Below, piece after piece: positions 32,000-42,300 of a stretch of 64,000 bases of DNA. Positions within the stretch are counted from its first letter, which is position 1. Every line of letters starts with the position of its first letter. The stretch lies in contig CAJNDS010002085.1 of NCBI GenBank assembly GCA_905221605.1, positions 278,501 through 342,500 on the forward strand, written 5' to 3'. The notes beneath the pieces were generated by a model. The model was not told the DNA's origin. It saw only the letters and a program-made list of their open reading frames with translations, and did no database searches. A program made the position numbers and the translations under genes. The stretch comes from Symbiodinium natans (taxonomy: Eukaryota > Sar > Dinophyceae > Suessiales > Symbiodiniaceae).

Positions 32000-32215
32000 T
32001 TATGCTATGGGTCGAAACATCAAGCACTTCCCGGCGAGTCATCGGAATTTTCAAGTGGGGAACGTGAAGACTTTCGAGGTTGTAGGTTCCCTGAATCAGG
32101 CATCCTAAGCCCGAAGGAGTTGGAGGTTGGAGGTTCAGGGCTAGGAAGGGCTTGGAGGTGTGCACTTGGGCAACTCCGAAAGCAGCGGTAAACACCCTTC
32201 TCTGCTCCAAGTATA
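32000..32215 (-). CDS. candidate exon
   Basis: Minus frame reads LEQRRVFTAAFGVAQVHTSK, then PFLALNLQPPTPSGLGCLIQ and PHLKIPMTRREVLDV. Over 65 codons open. It abuts a TA microsatellite (32222-32292) on its 5' side. Confidence 0.45.
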
Positions 32216-32465
32216 AGAACACTATATATATTAATATATATATATGTATATTAATATATATATATATATATATGTATTTATATATATATATATCCCCAGG
32301 ATCCCCAAACTTGGTACCCTACTTTGGGCAAACTCCTCAGGATGATCTATGAGCTTGCGAACTCAAGGCATTAAGACGCGCATGCCTGGGGCCCGTTATG
32401 AAGCCCGAGTTTGGCTGATAACGTCGTTTTGGTGAAGGAATAGTCCCGTAGAGCCTGCCGAAACA

Positions 32466-32530
32466 GGGTTTAGGGTTTAGGGTTTAGGGTTTAGGGTTTA
32501 GGGTTTAGGGTTTAGGGTTTAGGGTTTAGG
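32466..32530. repeat. interstitial telomeric array (TTTAGGG)n
   Basis: About nine heptamers. Confidence 0.96.
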
Positions 32531-32716
32531 GGACAACCTTCATCCGTAAGTATAGCCGTAAGCCCTCGTAGTAATAGGGGCACCAAGACCAAACCTCTTT
32601 TTGAGGGAAGTGCGAACACGTGAAGACAGTGGTGCCCTTTCGCGTGTCAATAAGTTCGCGGAGAAGCAACAAACCAAGTGTAACCCCACAGCCCCTCCGA
32701 AAATGCATGATCCTCA
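32531..32716 (-). CDS. candidate exon
   Basis: Opens after TTGCAG. Reads LRIMHFRRGCGVTLGLLLLR, ELIDTRKGTTVFTCSHFPQK and EVWSWCPYYYEGLRLYLRMK. About 62 codons with good composition, directly followed by TTTAGGG (plus). Unknown family. Confidence 0.55.
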
Positions 32717-33104
32717 AGCTGCAACAGATCGCGGGGCCAGGAAAACCTTAAGGCTGAGGGTTTGGGGGTTTAGGGCTTAGGGTTACGGAAGGCCACAAGG
32801 CTTGAGGGTTTCGGGGCTCAGGGGTCAGTGTAGGGTTCTAAAGGGAGGGGCTCAAGGGGGGCAGGAGGCCTGAAGAACCTGAGGGAAGCTTAGCGTGCCT
32901 CAGAGAGTCGTGGGGAGTTTTGGGGAACCTCGGGCTACCTACCCCCCTTGAAGCCCCCCTCCCTCAAGAACCCAAGAATCAACCCTCGCCCTAAACCTTA
33001 AACCCTAAATCCTTTGAGCAGCGGACTTTGGGGGCTGCCGGCAAACATGCAAATCCTAAACCCTAAACCCTAAAAAGTCCTTCCAAAAGATCCTTTCCAA
33101 GCCG

Positions 33105-33178
33105 CCTCATCGACGCCCTCCGCCTCGGTCTGGGCTTGCTCCTTCCGGTGCTTGTAGCGCGCTCCTCGGGCGCCGTGG
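33105..33178 (-). CDS. candidate exon, Glu/Lys-rich
   Basis: Minus frame reads GARGARYKHRKEQAQTEAEG then VDEAAWKGS. Probably helical. Confidence 0.45.
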
Positions 33179-33179
33179 G

Positions 33180-33310
33180 TTTAGGGTTTGCGGTTTGGGG
33201 TTTGGGGTTTGAGGGTTGGGGTTTAGGGTTTGGGGTTTGGGGTTTGGGGTTTGGGGTTTGGGGTTTGGGGTTTGGGGTTTGGGGTTAGGGGTTTGGGGTT
33301 TAGGGTTTTA
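33180..33310. repeat. variant telomeric array (TTTGGGG)n
   Basis: Starts as TTTAGGG and changes to at least nine consecutive TTTGGGG units before returning to TTTAGGG. Confidence 0.95.
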
Positions 33311-34384
33311 GGTTTAGAGTTTAGGCTTTTGCCCAGGCACATCCCCTAATCATCTCAGGGTCCCCTAGTATAGTTGTATAGTTCAGCAAGGGATCCCTAC
33401 AAATCGCGGCGCCATAAGGCGCCACGTACGATGAAATGTCCCCTAGAAGTCATAGTAGGACGCATACTGCAACAAGGGTCCTTACCACAAGAAAGGAACA
33501 GTGCTTGCAAATGTAAAGAACTGCAATCCACCATCGCAGGACCCTAAACCCTAAACCTATACCCAAACCCTGAACCTCGGGAAGCTCTGGAGACGACCTT
33601 GAAAGGCCATCCAGTGCAGGGAGGGTTTAGGGTTTATAGGGTTTAGGGTAACACCTAACAGCCATCAGCAGTCAGAGTCTTCATGACCCTAAGTCGAAAC
33701 CAGTAGTCGAAACCCTGCAATTAGCAGACTTGACCCGCTCCCTCGCATTCTCCAAACCCTGAACATCCAAGGTTGAAGGGGGGGTATGTAACCCAAGGGT
33801 CCTAATACTCCCCACTACTCCCTAAGGCTTTTTCTTCCCTAAGGTTCCCTAACCACGCCTGTACCCACCTCTCGGAACCCTATAATAGTCCATTATCCTC
33901 AACCCCCTTCCCCCATCAACCCTCCCACAAGCCTGTCGCAGCCTCAACGGTGCTTGCCAAGCCTGCCACGCACCACCCTCTAGGGTTCACAAGGAGGGGG
34001 GGCTCATGGGGGGTACTGTAGGTACCTGGGTGGGAACCTTAAGGAAGTTCGTCTTAGGGAGTTCTACGGGAGCATTGGGGAACCTTGGGTTCTATACCCG
34101 CCTTGAACCCTAACCTCTTCAAGACCTAGCCCGCTCAAACTCTAAAACCCCCCCCAAAGCCCATTCAAAGGCACCTTTAAAGACCCTAAGGCCCATTCAA
34201 AAGCACCTTTTAAAGCCCTAAGCTCTGAACCCTAAACCCCCCCAAAGCCCATTCAAAAGCACCTTTTAAAACCCCTAAGCTCTGAACTCTAAACCCCCAA
34301 CCCCTGAGAAACCGCCAGACGAAACGCAGTGCTTGGCAGCGAAGGTTTCGGGCTGAGGGTCCTTCAGGTTCCCGGAAAGTTTAG

Positions 34385-34625
34385 GGTTCTAGGGTTTTTT
34401 AGGGTTTTTTTAGGGTGTTTTAGGGTTTTTTAGGGTTTTAGGGTTTTAGGGTTTGAGGGTTTTAGGGTTTTGGGGTTTAAGGGTTTTAGGGTTTTAGGGT
34501 TTAAGGGTTTTAGGGTTTTGGGGTTTTGGGGTTTTAGGGTTTTAGGGTTTTAGGGTCTTAGGGTTTTAGGGTTTTAGGGTTTTAGGGTTTTAGGGCTTTA
34601 GGGTTTTGGGGTTTAGGGTTTTGGG
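34385..34625. repeat. variant telomeric array (TTTTAGGG)n
   Basis: About 28 units, mainly the octamer TTTTAGGG with TTTTGGGG and TTTAAGGG variants. A similar octamer tract lies at 29690-29850. Confidence 0.95.
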
Positions 34626-34730
34626 GTTCAGAGTGGTTTGGGTTTAGGGCGTTGGGGTGGGGGTTTAGTACGGGTTTAGGGCTTGGGCCTTCGTGGCATG
34701 AAGACTGTAGACCCGGCCAGGGGATTTGCA

Positions 34731-34815
34731 CCCTAAACCCTAAACCCTAAACCCTAAACCCTAAACCCTAAACCCTAAACCCTAAACCCTAAACCCTAAA
34801 CCCTAAACCCTAAAC
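34731..34815. repeat. interstitial telomeric array (CCCTAAA)n
   Basis: About 12 perfect heptamers. Confidence 0.97.
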
Positions 34816-34874
34816 CGGCCCCGTCTCCTGTTAACGACTGAAACCCAAAAAGTCTGCGCTGCTTTTTTTAATTA

Positions 34875-35222
34875 GTTGAATCCGAATCCCAGAGTTTGTA
34901 GGGCTTTCGATTCCTTTGAGGTTTGTAGAGGGCTTGCATAAGGTTCGTCTCTCTGAGGCATTGCTTCCTCCCGGATGTGCATCGGGGCACTCCATGAACC
35001 CTCAACCCTAGATTCACACACTTCAGGAAGCCTCAAATGTCCAATCATGCCCATTGGAATCCTGAACACCTGGAACCCAACCCACCCCGCCATCCCTGAA
35101 AACAAAGAAGCAGACCCCCCTAGACCCCCATATAATCCTCTCCGCAGCCGGCCCGAAACTGGGTTGCCGGTTGCCTGCTTTTTGATTCCGAATGCTCCGC
35201 AGATCCTCCAGGACCTCCAATA
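34875..35222 (-). CDS. candidate exon region
   Basis: The 5' part (35222 to about 35060) reads EVLEDLRSIRNQKAGNRQPS then FGPAAERIIWGSRGVCFFVF. A second frame further 3' reads RLPEVCESRVEGSWSAPMHI and EEAMPQRDEPYASPLQTSKE. The two frames overlap, so an intron or indel must separate them if both are real. Confidence 0.45.
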
Positions 35223-35467
35223 GCCAAAACCGAGGGGGTTGAGGGTTTGGTTGAGGGTTCGGTTTAGGGTTTAGGGTTTAGGGTTTAGAGCTTCGAGTCC
35301 AGGGTCTCTAAGGGGTTTGGGTTGGCTAGATGTCTCGCAGCCAGGGAAGCGCCACAAATTTAGGGTGGGGTCTTTGGGAACTGGGTTTAGGGTTTAGGGT
35401 TGGACTGGACAAAGGCTTTTTGCCTCCTGCCTAAGGTTAAGGGTTAGGAATTTGGGAGTGAAAGGTC

Positions 35468-35580
35468 CTTAAACCCCTTAGCAACAGGACTCCCCTTCGG
35501 GCACACGGCCTTCTTGGCTTCCTTCTTCAGGCCTTTGTCCTGCCAGCAACAAACCGGGCGGCGATGCCCTTGAGCCCTAC
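35468..35580 (-). CDS. candidate exon, basic Cys-containing
   Basis: Minus frame reads RAQGHRRPVCCWQDKGLKKE then AKKAVCPKGSPVA. Confidence 0.45.
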
Positions 35581-36112
35581 CCTCTAAACCCTAAACCCTC
35601 TGCCTTGTGCCTGCGGGCCACCTTTGCTTGGGCTCGTCGTAAAAGCCCAGTTGTATTGGTAGGGTTTTCTAGCGTGACAGTGTGATAAGAAAAAAATCGC
35701 GACTCACCAAACTAGTCATCATCACGCTGTCTGGCTATCTACATATATATATATATGTATATGTGTGTGTACATCCCTGCTCATAATGATACTGTTGTAT
35801 GCTGAATTGAGGCACTTTTGATTCTCCCTCCAACTACCCAGGAGCCAGCAAGTCCCTCCTAAACCAAGTATTCGCATCTAGTTTGCAGCCTCTCGACTTG
35901 AAAACCTGAACCCGAAACCCTAAATCCTAAACCCTAAACCCTAAACCCCACCCCTAACCCTAAATCCTAAACCCTAAATCCCACCCCTAAACCCTAAGCC
36001 CTAAGCCCTAAACCCTAAACCCTAAACCCAAAACCCTAAACCCTAAACCCCAACCCCCAAACCCTAAACCCCACCCTAAACCCTCTAAACCCAAAGCTCC
36101 AAACTGGCGGGC

Positions 36113-36310
36113 TCCTGGGATACCTTTCCCAGCTGCTCCAGCGCGGTCCCCAGCTTCTCCAGCACCTCCCGGTCTGTGGTTTAGGGTTTAGGGTTTAGGG
36201 TTTAGGGTTTGGGGTTGAGGGTTTAGGGTTTGGGGTTTAGGGTCCCCAACACGTCGACTCTAACGCTAGCAGGCGCGGGCGCAGATCCTGGTACTCAGTG
36301 CGCTCATGGG
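36113..36310 (-). CDS. two candidate exons, coiled-coil-like
   Basis: Exon 36245-36310 reads ERTEYQDLRPRLLALESTCW. Exon 36113-36173 reads DREVLEKLGTALEQLGKVSQ. Splicing out 36174-36244 joins ...CW-DREV in frame with a GA donor and a CAG acceptor. Leu/Glu heptad-like spacing suggests a coiled coil. Unknown protein. Confidence 0.6.
36174..36244 (-). other. 71-nt intron made of telomeric heptamers
   Basis: Minus strand opens GACCCTAAACCCC, is entirely CCCTAAA/CCCCAAA/CCCTCAA heptamers and ends AACCACAG. The flanking frames join without a stop. Confidence 0.55.
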
Positions 36311-36589
36311 GTATGTAAGGGTTTTGAGGGCATTTCGGGTATGTAGAGTTCAGGGCATTTCAAGTGTAACTAGGACGTGTAGGCTTTTTGTGGTATTTAG
36401 GGCTTCTAGGGTATGTAGGGTCTAGGGTATTTAGGTAGGAGGGATTCTGAATCAGGGAAGCCGATGCAAGAAAAATACGTGAGAACTCCGACATCACCGA
36501 CGTACTTCGTAAAACTGCCAAGAAGGTGTAGGCTTTAGGATTTAGGGTTCCCCACAAGCCGCCACCTTGGAAACCTAGACTAGAAAGTA

Positions 36590-36670
36590 AATACCTCCAA
36601 GTCTGGAATTTCCCGACGAGGCGACTTCAAAATCCTCATCCCAGACTCAGAGCAGCAGCTGCGACCACCA
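36590..36670 (-). CDS. candidate exon
   Basis: Minus frame reads LGGRSCCSESGMRILKSPRR then EIPDLEVF. Confidence 0.4.
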
Positions 36671-36744
36671 AGCCAAACCCTAAACCCTAAACCCTAAAAC
36701 CCAAACCCCAAACCCTAAACCCTAACCCCCTATGAAGTTTTTCA

Positions 36745-36835
36745 CGAGAGAGCCGCGGCCTGTGCCCCGTCCGAGGTGTTCAGCGTCCCAGTTAGTTCCA
36801 GGGCTTTCTTCGCCTGGGAAAGACCCTCTTTTAAT
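36745..36835 (-). CDS. candidate exon, helical
   Basis: Minus frame reads EGLSQAKKALELTGTLNTSD then GAQAAALS and a stop. It could be a terminal exon or a TPR-like helix pair. Confidence 0.45.
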
Positions 36836-37004
36836 CGGACGGTTCAGGGTGAAGGGTGTTAAGGGGTTAGGGTTCTTGGTTGAGATTTTTGAGGGCTGTT
36901 AATTGCGGCTTGATGTTGTGTGGGGTTTTGAGGGTTGGAGCTCGGGCGCACGGCTCTTGCCAGGTGTACACAGGATTAAACATACTTGCTCAAGGAGGTC
37001 TTCG

Positions 37005-37085
37005 AGACAACCACCAGTGGGCAATTCCATGAATCATGGAGTCCTTCTGAGGTTCGCAAGTACAATACGCAGCCTCTACCTCAAC
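37005..37085 (-). CDS. candidate exon
   Basis: Minus frame reads EAAYCTCEPQKDSMIHGIAH then WWLSRRPP. A plus frame is also open. The 5' side abuts a family D-like element. Confidence 0.35.
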
Positions 37086-37172
37086 TCCCCTTAGAACCTA
37101 AAAATGATATAATATTTTTCATATCCTCTTGGGTGTTATGTAGACAAAATAAAAAAACACTACCCAAGGGGG
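37086..37172. mobile_element. short palindromic element (Fam D-like), also at 53150-53260
   Basis: CTCCCCTTAGAACCT(A/T)A start, ATATCCTCTTGGGTTTTATG core and CCCAAGGGGGATATAG end shared with 53150-53260. Confidence 0.7.
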
Positions 37173-37594
37173 ATATAGCTATATTGCAGGGCCAAAAGCC
37201 AGCGCAGCACTTAAGAGCTGCTCAAGTGTGAGGAACAAAGGCATAATCGCACACGAGGCGCGGCCCCACGAAGCAAGAACACCGTGGCAAGGGGACACAG
37301 AGGTCCCTAAACCCTAAACCCTAAACCCTAATCCATTGCCTTAGGGTTTAGGGTTTAGAAGGTTCTTTAGGGTCCAGGGGCTTCGGCTCTCATCTGCAAG
37401 ATCCATGTTCCTGAGCGGTTTGCCTGTCTGAAGTTGACAATGGAGTCGTCCAGCTGGTTCCTGGCATGCCAAAAAAAGTCTAGGGTTTAGGGTTTAGGGT
37501 TTAGGGTTTAGGGAAAATTTGTGCACTGAAACTCGTGTCACTGCTCTTCCGTTCCGGGTTTTCGTTAGGGAACTTGACTTTATGTTACCAAGAA

Positions 37595-37725
37595 CAGCCT
37601 AAGTGCCTTAGCGTGGGTAACGTGATTGAAGTGATCAAGAACCGAACCTCCAGCCTTTCATTCAGGCCTTCAGAACAAGATTCACGGTCTTTGGTGTCCA
37701 GGGATGTGGCAGCTCGCTGATGAAA
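37595..37725 (-). CDS. candidate exon
   Basis: Minus frame reads AATSLDTKDRESCSEGLNER then LEVRFLITSITLPTLRHLGC. A plus frame of 61 codons competes. Confidence 0.4.
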
Positions 37726-37739
37726 AGCAGTCATAGATA

Positions 37740-37870
37740 TGTAATCTCTATATTTTAAAATACATATTAATATATAATCTGTATATATGTATAACCTATA
37801 TATGTTTACCGTATATATATATATATATGTATATACACACCTCTCTCTCTATATATATATACACACAATG
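37740..37870. repeat. AT microsatellite
   Basis: (TA)n, (ATAT)n and a short (CT)n. Confidence 0.9.
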
Positions 37871-38024
37871 TGTTTTTTGTGTAAGGCCCACTTCGACACA
37901 AAATACGCCTTCACCAACATCAGATCCAAACCCCCCCATCCCAGAGCCGACCGCCCAGCACCCTTTCAGGAGTTGGTTGCTACTGGGGCTTAGGGTTTTT
38001 GGTTTTGGGGCCCCCCCCCCCCGC

Positions 38025-38166
38025 CCCCCAGCACCCTGCACCCCCGCCAGAAAAACGCAAAAACACAAAAAACTTCCCTGTTAGGTTAATAAGGGGGTTG
38101 TTGCTTTGTATGTTATTTTTATTTTTTTTTTTTTGGGGGGGGGGGGTTCTTAAGCAAATAGTAGTT
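38025..38166. mobile_element. family D element with poly-T/G insertion
   Basis: AAAAACTTCCCTGTTAGGTTAA core, poly-T then poly-G, and GGGGGTTCTTAAGCAAATAG end. Confidence 0.8.
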
Positions 38167-38359
38167 TCTGGTTGCATGTGGTGCATGAGGGAACACTAGG
38201 GCGAATGCGTCCTTCCGGGCAGGCCGATGTGCGAGCCACCATGGCCCTTAGATCCCTGTGACAACTTACAGCTAAACACGAAGCTCGAACTCAAAAAGGG
38301 CAAGTACAAAAACCCTAAACCCTAAACCCTAAACCCTAAACCTCTGAACCTCAGACTCA

Positions 38360-38462
38360 GAGCATCAGCTGGCGGTCGGGAGGCCTGTCCAGCTGCGCGC
38401 AGGCCAACGTGTGCAGCAGCCGGGCAGCTTCGGGTGTGTCGAGCGTGTTATTGTCCTGCCGC
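38360..38462 (-). CDS. candidate terminal exon, helical repeat-like
   Basis: Minus frame reads RRQDNNTLDTPEAARLLHTL then ACAQLDRPPDRQLML and TGA. The LLHTLACAQLDRPP pattern loosely resembles helical repeats of alveolate RAP/OPR-type RNA-binding proteins (inference). It follows a family B element on its 5' side. Confidence 0.5.
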
Positions 38463-38478
38463 CGTTTGGGGTTTGGGG

Positions 38479-38586
38479 TTGGGATGTTCCCCTTTTTCCT
38501 GACAGTCCTTAACTTAAGAAGGATCATAGTACACCCGATTCTAGAAGCCCTATAAAGAACTGTTAGTATAAGGGGGGACATCCCAA
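38479..38586. mobile_element. family B MITE-like palindrome
   Basis: TTGGGATGTTCCCCTTTTTC start, GGACTGTTAGTATA-like arm, GGGGGGACATCCCAA end. Located between two candidate exons, so a likely intron. Confidence 0.88.
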
Positions 38587-38596
38587 GTTGGGGGGT

Positions 38597-38830
38597 TTAG
38601 GCAACCCTTTGTAGGGGCCCCGTCATTAAAGGCACCCAACAACCCCCTGATCCCCAGACCCGGACAGCCACAACACACAAACACAAAAATCCTGAAGCCG
38701 AAAGCATGCAGGCGAAAAGGAGCCACGAGCAGGGCACAAAAGCACCTTCCAACTTACAAAATCTGGGAACTTCGTAGTATGTACCCCATGTACACCCAGC
38801 AGGGCCCTTTAACCTAAACCTGAAACCGTA
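38597..38830 (-). CDS. candidate exon, hydrophobic Cys-rich
   Basis: Minus frame reads KGPAGCTWGTYYEVPRFCKL, EGAFVPCSWLLFACMLSASG and FLCLCVVAVRVWGSGGCWVP. One segment could span a membrane. Confidence 0.45.
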   Translation of the reverse strand, partial: YGFRFRLKGPAGCTWGTYYEVPRFCKLEGAFVPCSWLLFACMLSASGFLCLCVVAVRVWGSGGCWVPLMTGPLQRVA

Positions 38831-38879
38831 GGGCCCTAAACCAACAAACCCCAAACCCAGACTCTGTGAGGGACCCTGA

Positions 38880-38945
38880 GCCAATAATCGCTGGCAGGAC
38901 CCTTTTGCCTCAAATCCCGTGCGGACGGGGATTCTGGACGTTTTC
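38880..38945 (-). CDS. candidate exon
   Basis: Minus frame reads TSRIPVRTGFEAKGSCQRLL then AQ, immediately 3' of a family A element that would be the intron separating it from 39078-39182. Confidence 0.45.
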
Positions 38946-38946
38946 T

Positions 38947-39072
38947 TACTTGGAGGTTCATGGGTAGTTCTAGGTGGGTTATAAGTAAGGCAACGATACT
39001 TATCACCGGCTATAGAGCCTTATCTAGGGTACTTATAGCCCTACTTACAACTGCCCATGAACCTTCAAGTAC
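38947..39072. mobile_element. family A element, probable intron
   Basis: TACTTGGAGGTTCATGGGTA and CTGCCCATGAACCTTCAAGT ends, inner GGGTTATAAGTA/TACTTATAGCCC arms. Open minus frames abut both sides. Confidence 0.88.
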
Positions 39073-39077
39073 ACCCC

Positions 39078-39182
39078 CAACACATGCCTCTTGGGACGAA
39101 CCATTTGTCAACAAGGCCTTTTTGAGGGCAATGCAGGGCGAACCCAAACCGTACCTGGCCATGTTTCCTGGGCAACTTTAGT
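39078..39182 (-). CDS. candidate exon of the gene downstream of the amidase
   Basis: Minus frame reads LPRKHGQVRFGFALHCPQKG then LVDKWFVPRGMCWG. It lies 145 bp beyond the amidase stop, so intergenic space is very short if this is a new gene. Confidence 0.5.
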
Positions 39183-39327
39183 ACTGACTTTCTTGTTGCA
39201 TTAGGGGTTCTGGGACCTCTTAAAACCCTAACCCGAACCCTTCTTGCGAACCCTAAACCCTATAAACCCTAGACATCCCTAAACCCCAAGCAGGGTTCAA
39301 AACTTGATTCGACTGCTGCTCGTCTCG

Positions 39328-42300
39328 TCATATAAACAGATCTCGGGCAATCTGCGGCGTGACCCGCCGCAGCTCAACGTCGGTGTGGATGAGCTCGACC
39401 ACGCGAGCGGCCAAATGCAGGAAGTTGATGCTGTGCCTGGTGGAGTGCCCATCCTCGAACATTTCCTCATAAGCCACCGCACGTCCCCAAAGCTGAATCC
39501 CAGTAGGCCTGCCATCCTCACTCAACCCTGTCGGCACCGCGAGCTTCGGAATATGGATGTGCTTCATGATGTCGTTAATGGGGTAAACACTCTGCCACAT
39601 GCTTGACAGCGCGGGGCGACCTTCTGCATCGATTGCGGGCGCGGTGCCGGTCAATGTTTGAGCCAGGTCCGGAGTTGCATTGTACGCTGCAGGAACCAAG
39701 ACGAAGTCTAAGCCCTCAGCGTCGAAGAGCGAGTTGTATCGCCGAACCTGATCCTGGATGAAGGGACCCATGGCGTAGCGGTAGTCCGTCTCGCTTTTGC
39801 ACGGCGGCTCAGTGTAAAACTTGTTGGGGCGATGTGCTCCGAAGGGGGTCGTGGCGGCAGCAATCTCTTTGAGGCTGACTGGAGCATCGAGGTATTCGTA
39901 GACAAAGTGGGCAATTTGCCCAAGGTAGCTGTGGTACAACCAGCCCTTGGCTTCCTTGTCCGAGGTCAGTGGCAACACCCCCTCCTTCTCAGAGTCGCCT
40001 GCTGCCAAGGGCCAGCTTGCATCCTTGGAGGGCTTAGGGTTTAGGGTTTAAGGTTTAGGGTTCAGGGTTTAGGGTTTAGGGCTACTTGGAGGTTCATGGT
40101 ACTTATTAACCAATTCTAACTGTACTTAGAACCCACTTATAGGCCCCTGAAGTGCCCTTGTTATATGGCTATAAGTACAGATTTAAGTACAGTTCGAATT
40201 GGTTCATAAGTACCCTGAACCTCCGAGTCCTTCAGCGTCACCGGCGCCAGGGCGCGCCGCGCCGCCTCGTAGGCCTTGCGCATGGCCGCGTCCAGCTGCC
40301 GTGTCCTTGGGGGGAGCGCAAGTGAACCCTAAAGGGTTTAGAGTTTAGAGGGTTCATAGTGCCCAAAAAACGGGAGTTTCATATTGCCTTTAACAGGCAA
40401 TTCTAGGTAGTAAATACAGGAGTATAGGAGTATAGGACCCCCAAATATGTAGGGTTCCTTTGGGTAGTAAATGTAGGGTATAGGACCCCCAACAAGGTAG
40501 GGGTTCCTTTGGTCCCCCAAGGTTCGGGCCCTTCACCCAGGGCCACTGGGGGAAGGCAATGCGGATGCTGCGCAGGTCCCGCGCGGCGGCCGCCCTCGCG
40601 GCCGCGGCGTGGAGCTCCGCGGCGCCAAAGCGGTCTTGCATCCTTACTTCTCCAACAATTTAAGGGGGAAAAGAGGGCTAGACTTTAAAATTCCTACCCT
40701 AAACCCTAAACCCTAAACCCAAAAAGTTTAAAGTTCAACTAAAGGCGAAGCAAGCGTCAGCTCCCGGTCGTAGAAGAGGAGGTCGGCCATGCTGCGGCAC
40801 AGAACACCAATCCTTGGTTTTGGGGAGGAGGTTTAGGGTTTAGGGTTGAGGGTTTAGGGTTTCGGGTTTAGGGGGATGTTCCCCCCTTATACTATCAGTT
40901 CTTACTGGGGATGAAAGTACCCCCCGGTTAGAATCCCTACTATGGACTGTTAGTATAAGGGGGCCCATCCCAAGACGCACCCTAAAAGGGTTTGCTGTTC
41001 ACATTATGCCTTAATAGGAATAGTAATAGTGTAGGGCATAGGACCCCAAGAAGAGAGTTCGTTTGGTCCCCAAGGATCTGGTCGTTTGTGAAGGTCATGC
41101 CGCAGTTCCCATCGTTGGGGTAGTGGTTCCGTGCCGGATCGAAGCCGAAGAGGCCGTTGAACAAGGCCGGCACACGAGTTGAACCCCCGGTGTCCTCACT
41201 CACAGCCACCGGACACATGTGCCTGGGTTCTTCAGCATCCCAAGAAGCAACCGGGTGCCCTGCACTTCTTCATTTGGGTTTACAAGGGATCTTAACCCAA
41301 CCCCCCCCCCAACAAAAATTAAAGAAAGTGAATAAGGGCACTACTCGGCATCCCAGGTGCATACTCACGGCTGACCCAGCTCCCCCAGAGCTGCCACCGG
41401 GAGAAAACGCGTGATTGTAGGGGTTGCGGCACTGGCCGCTTGCAGGGTTGGCCGTGTTTGTTGAGGCCGCAAACCTTGGGGACGAAACGGACCCTGGGGG
41501 CGTTTATGGTTCATGTACCTTAATAGGAATTATAGTAATAGAGGTTCTATGCCTAGGACCCCAATTAAAGGGTTCAAATTTGGTCCCCAAAGAGCTCGGG
41601 AACGTTGCTAGTTCCGAGAATGATGCCGTTGCGACTGTAGATAAGCTCAGTGAGCTCGCTGTTCTTAACCTTGGTAGCCCAGTATCCATAATGCAGTAAG
41701 GATACCCTTTTGGGGGCGGGGGTTGGTTACTTTATATCAGGGAGCCCTGAACCAACAAAGGGGCACAAGAGTACCACTGGGCTACCCTAAACCCTCAACC
41801 CCTCAACCCCGCAACCCCTAAACCCCTAAACCCTAACCCCTAAACCCTGAACCAAGTAGCAGGAGTGTAGCTACTCAATATGTCAACCCCACAGCCGGAT
41901 GGAAAGTCGACAACCGCCGCGGTGCCCTTCATCGGGATCGGCAGACCATACAGAGGGCCGATGGCTTCGACACCTTCAGGCTGGTTCTTGGTAGGGAATG
42001 AGGGAATGAGGTACCCTGTATAATCCCTTAAAGGGTGTAAAAATATATGTACTATATGTATAGATCTCTCTCTCTTTCTGTACACATAATAACTATAAAT
42101 ATATATATATATATATGCTACCCCCCCCCCATGGACCTACCAATTTCCTTTGTTTTGCTGGTGTGTGTTTGGCAGGTGTCCGAATTTTGTTGGTGTGTGT
42201 GTGTGTGGCATGTGTCTGAGCCAGATGCCCCGGGCAGAGAGATGACTTGGGAATTTAAGGAATTTAAAGAATTTAAAGAGGCCTAAATTCTTTAAATTCC

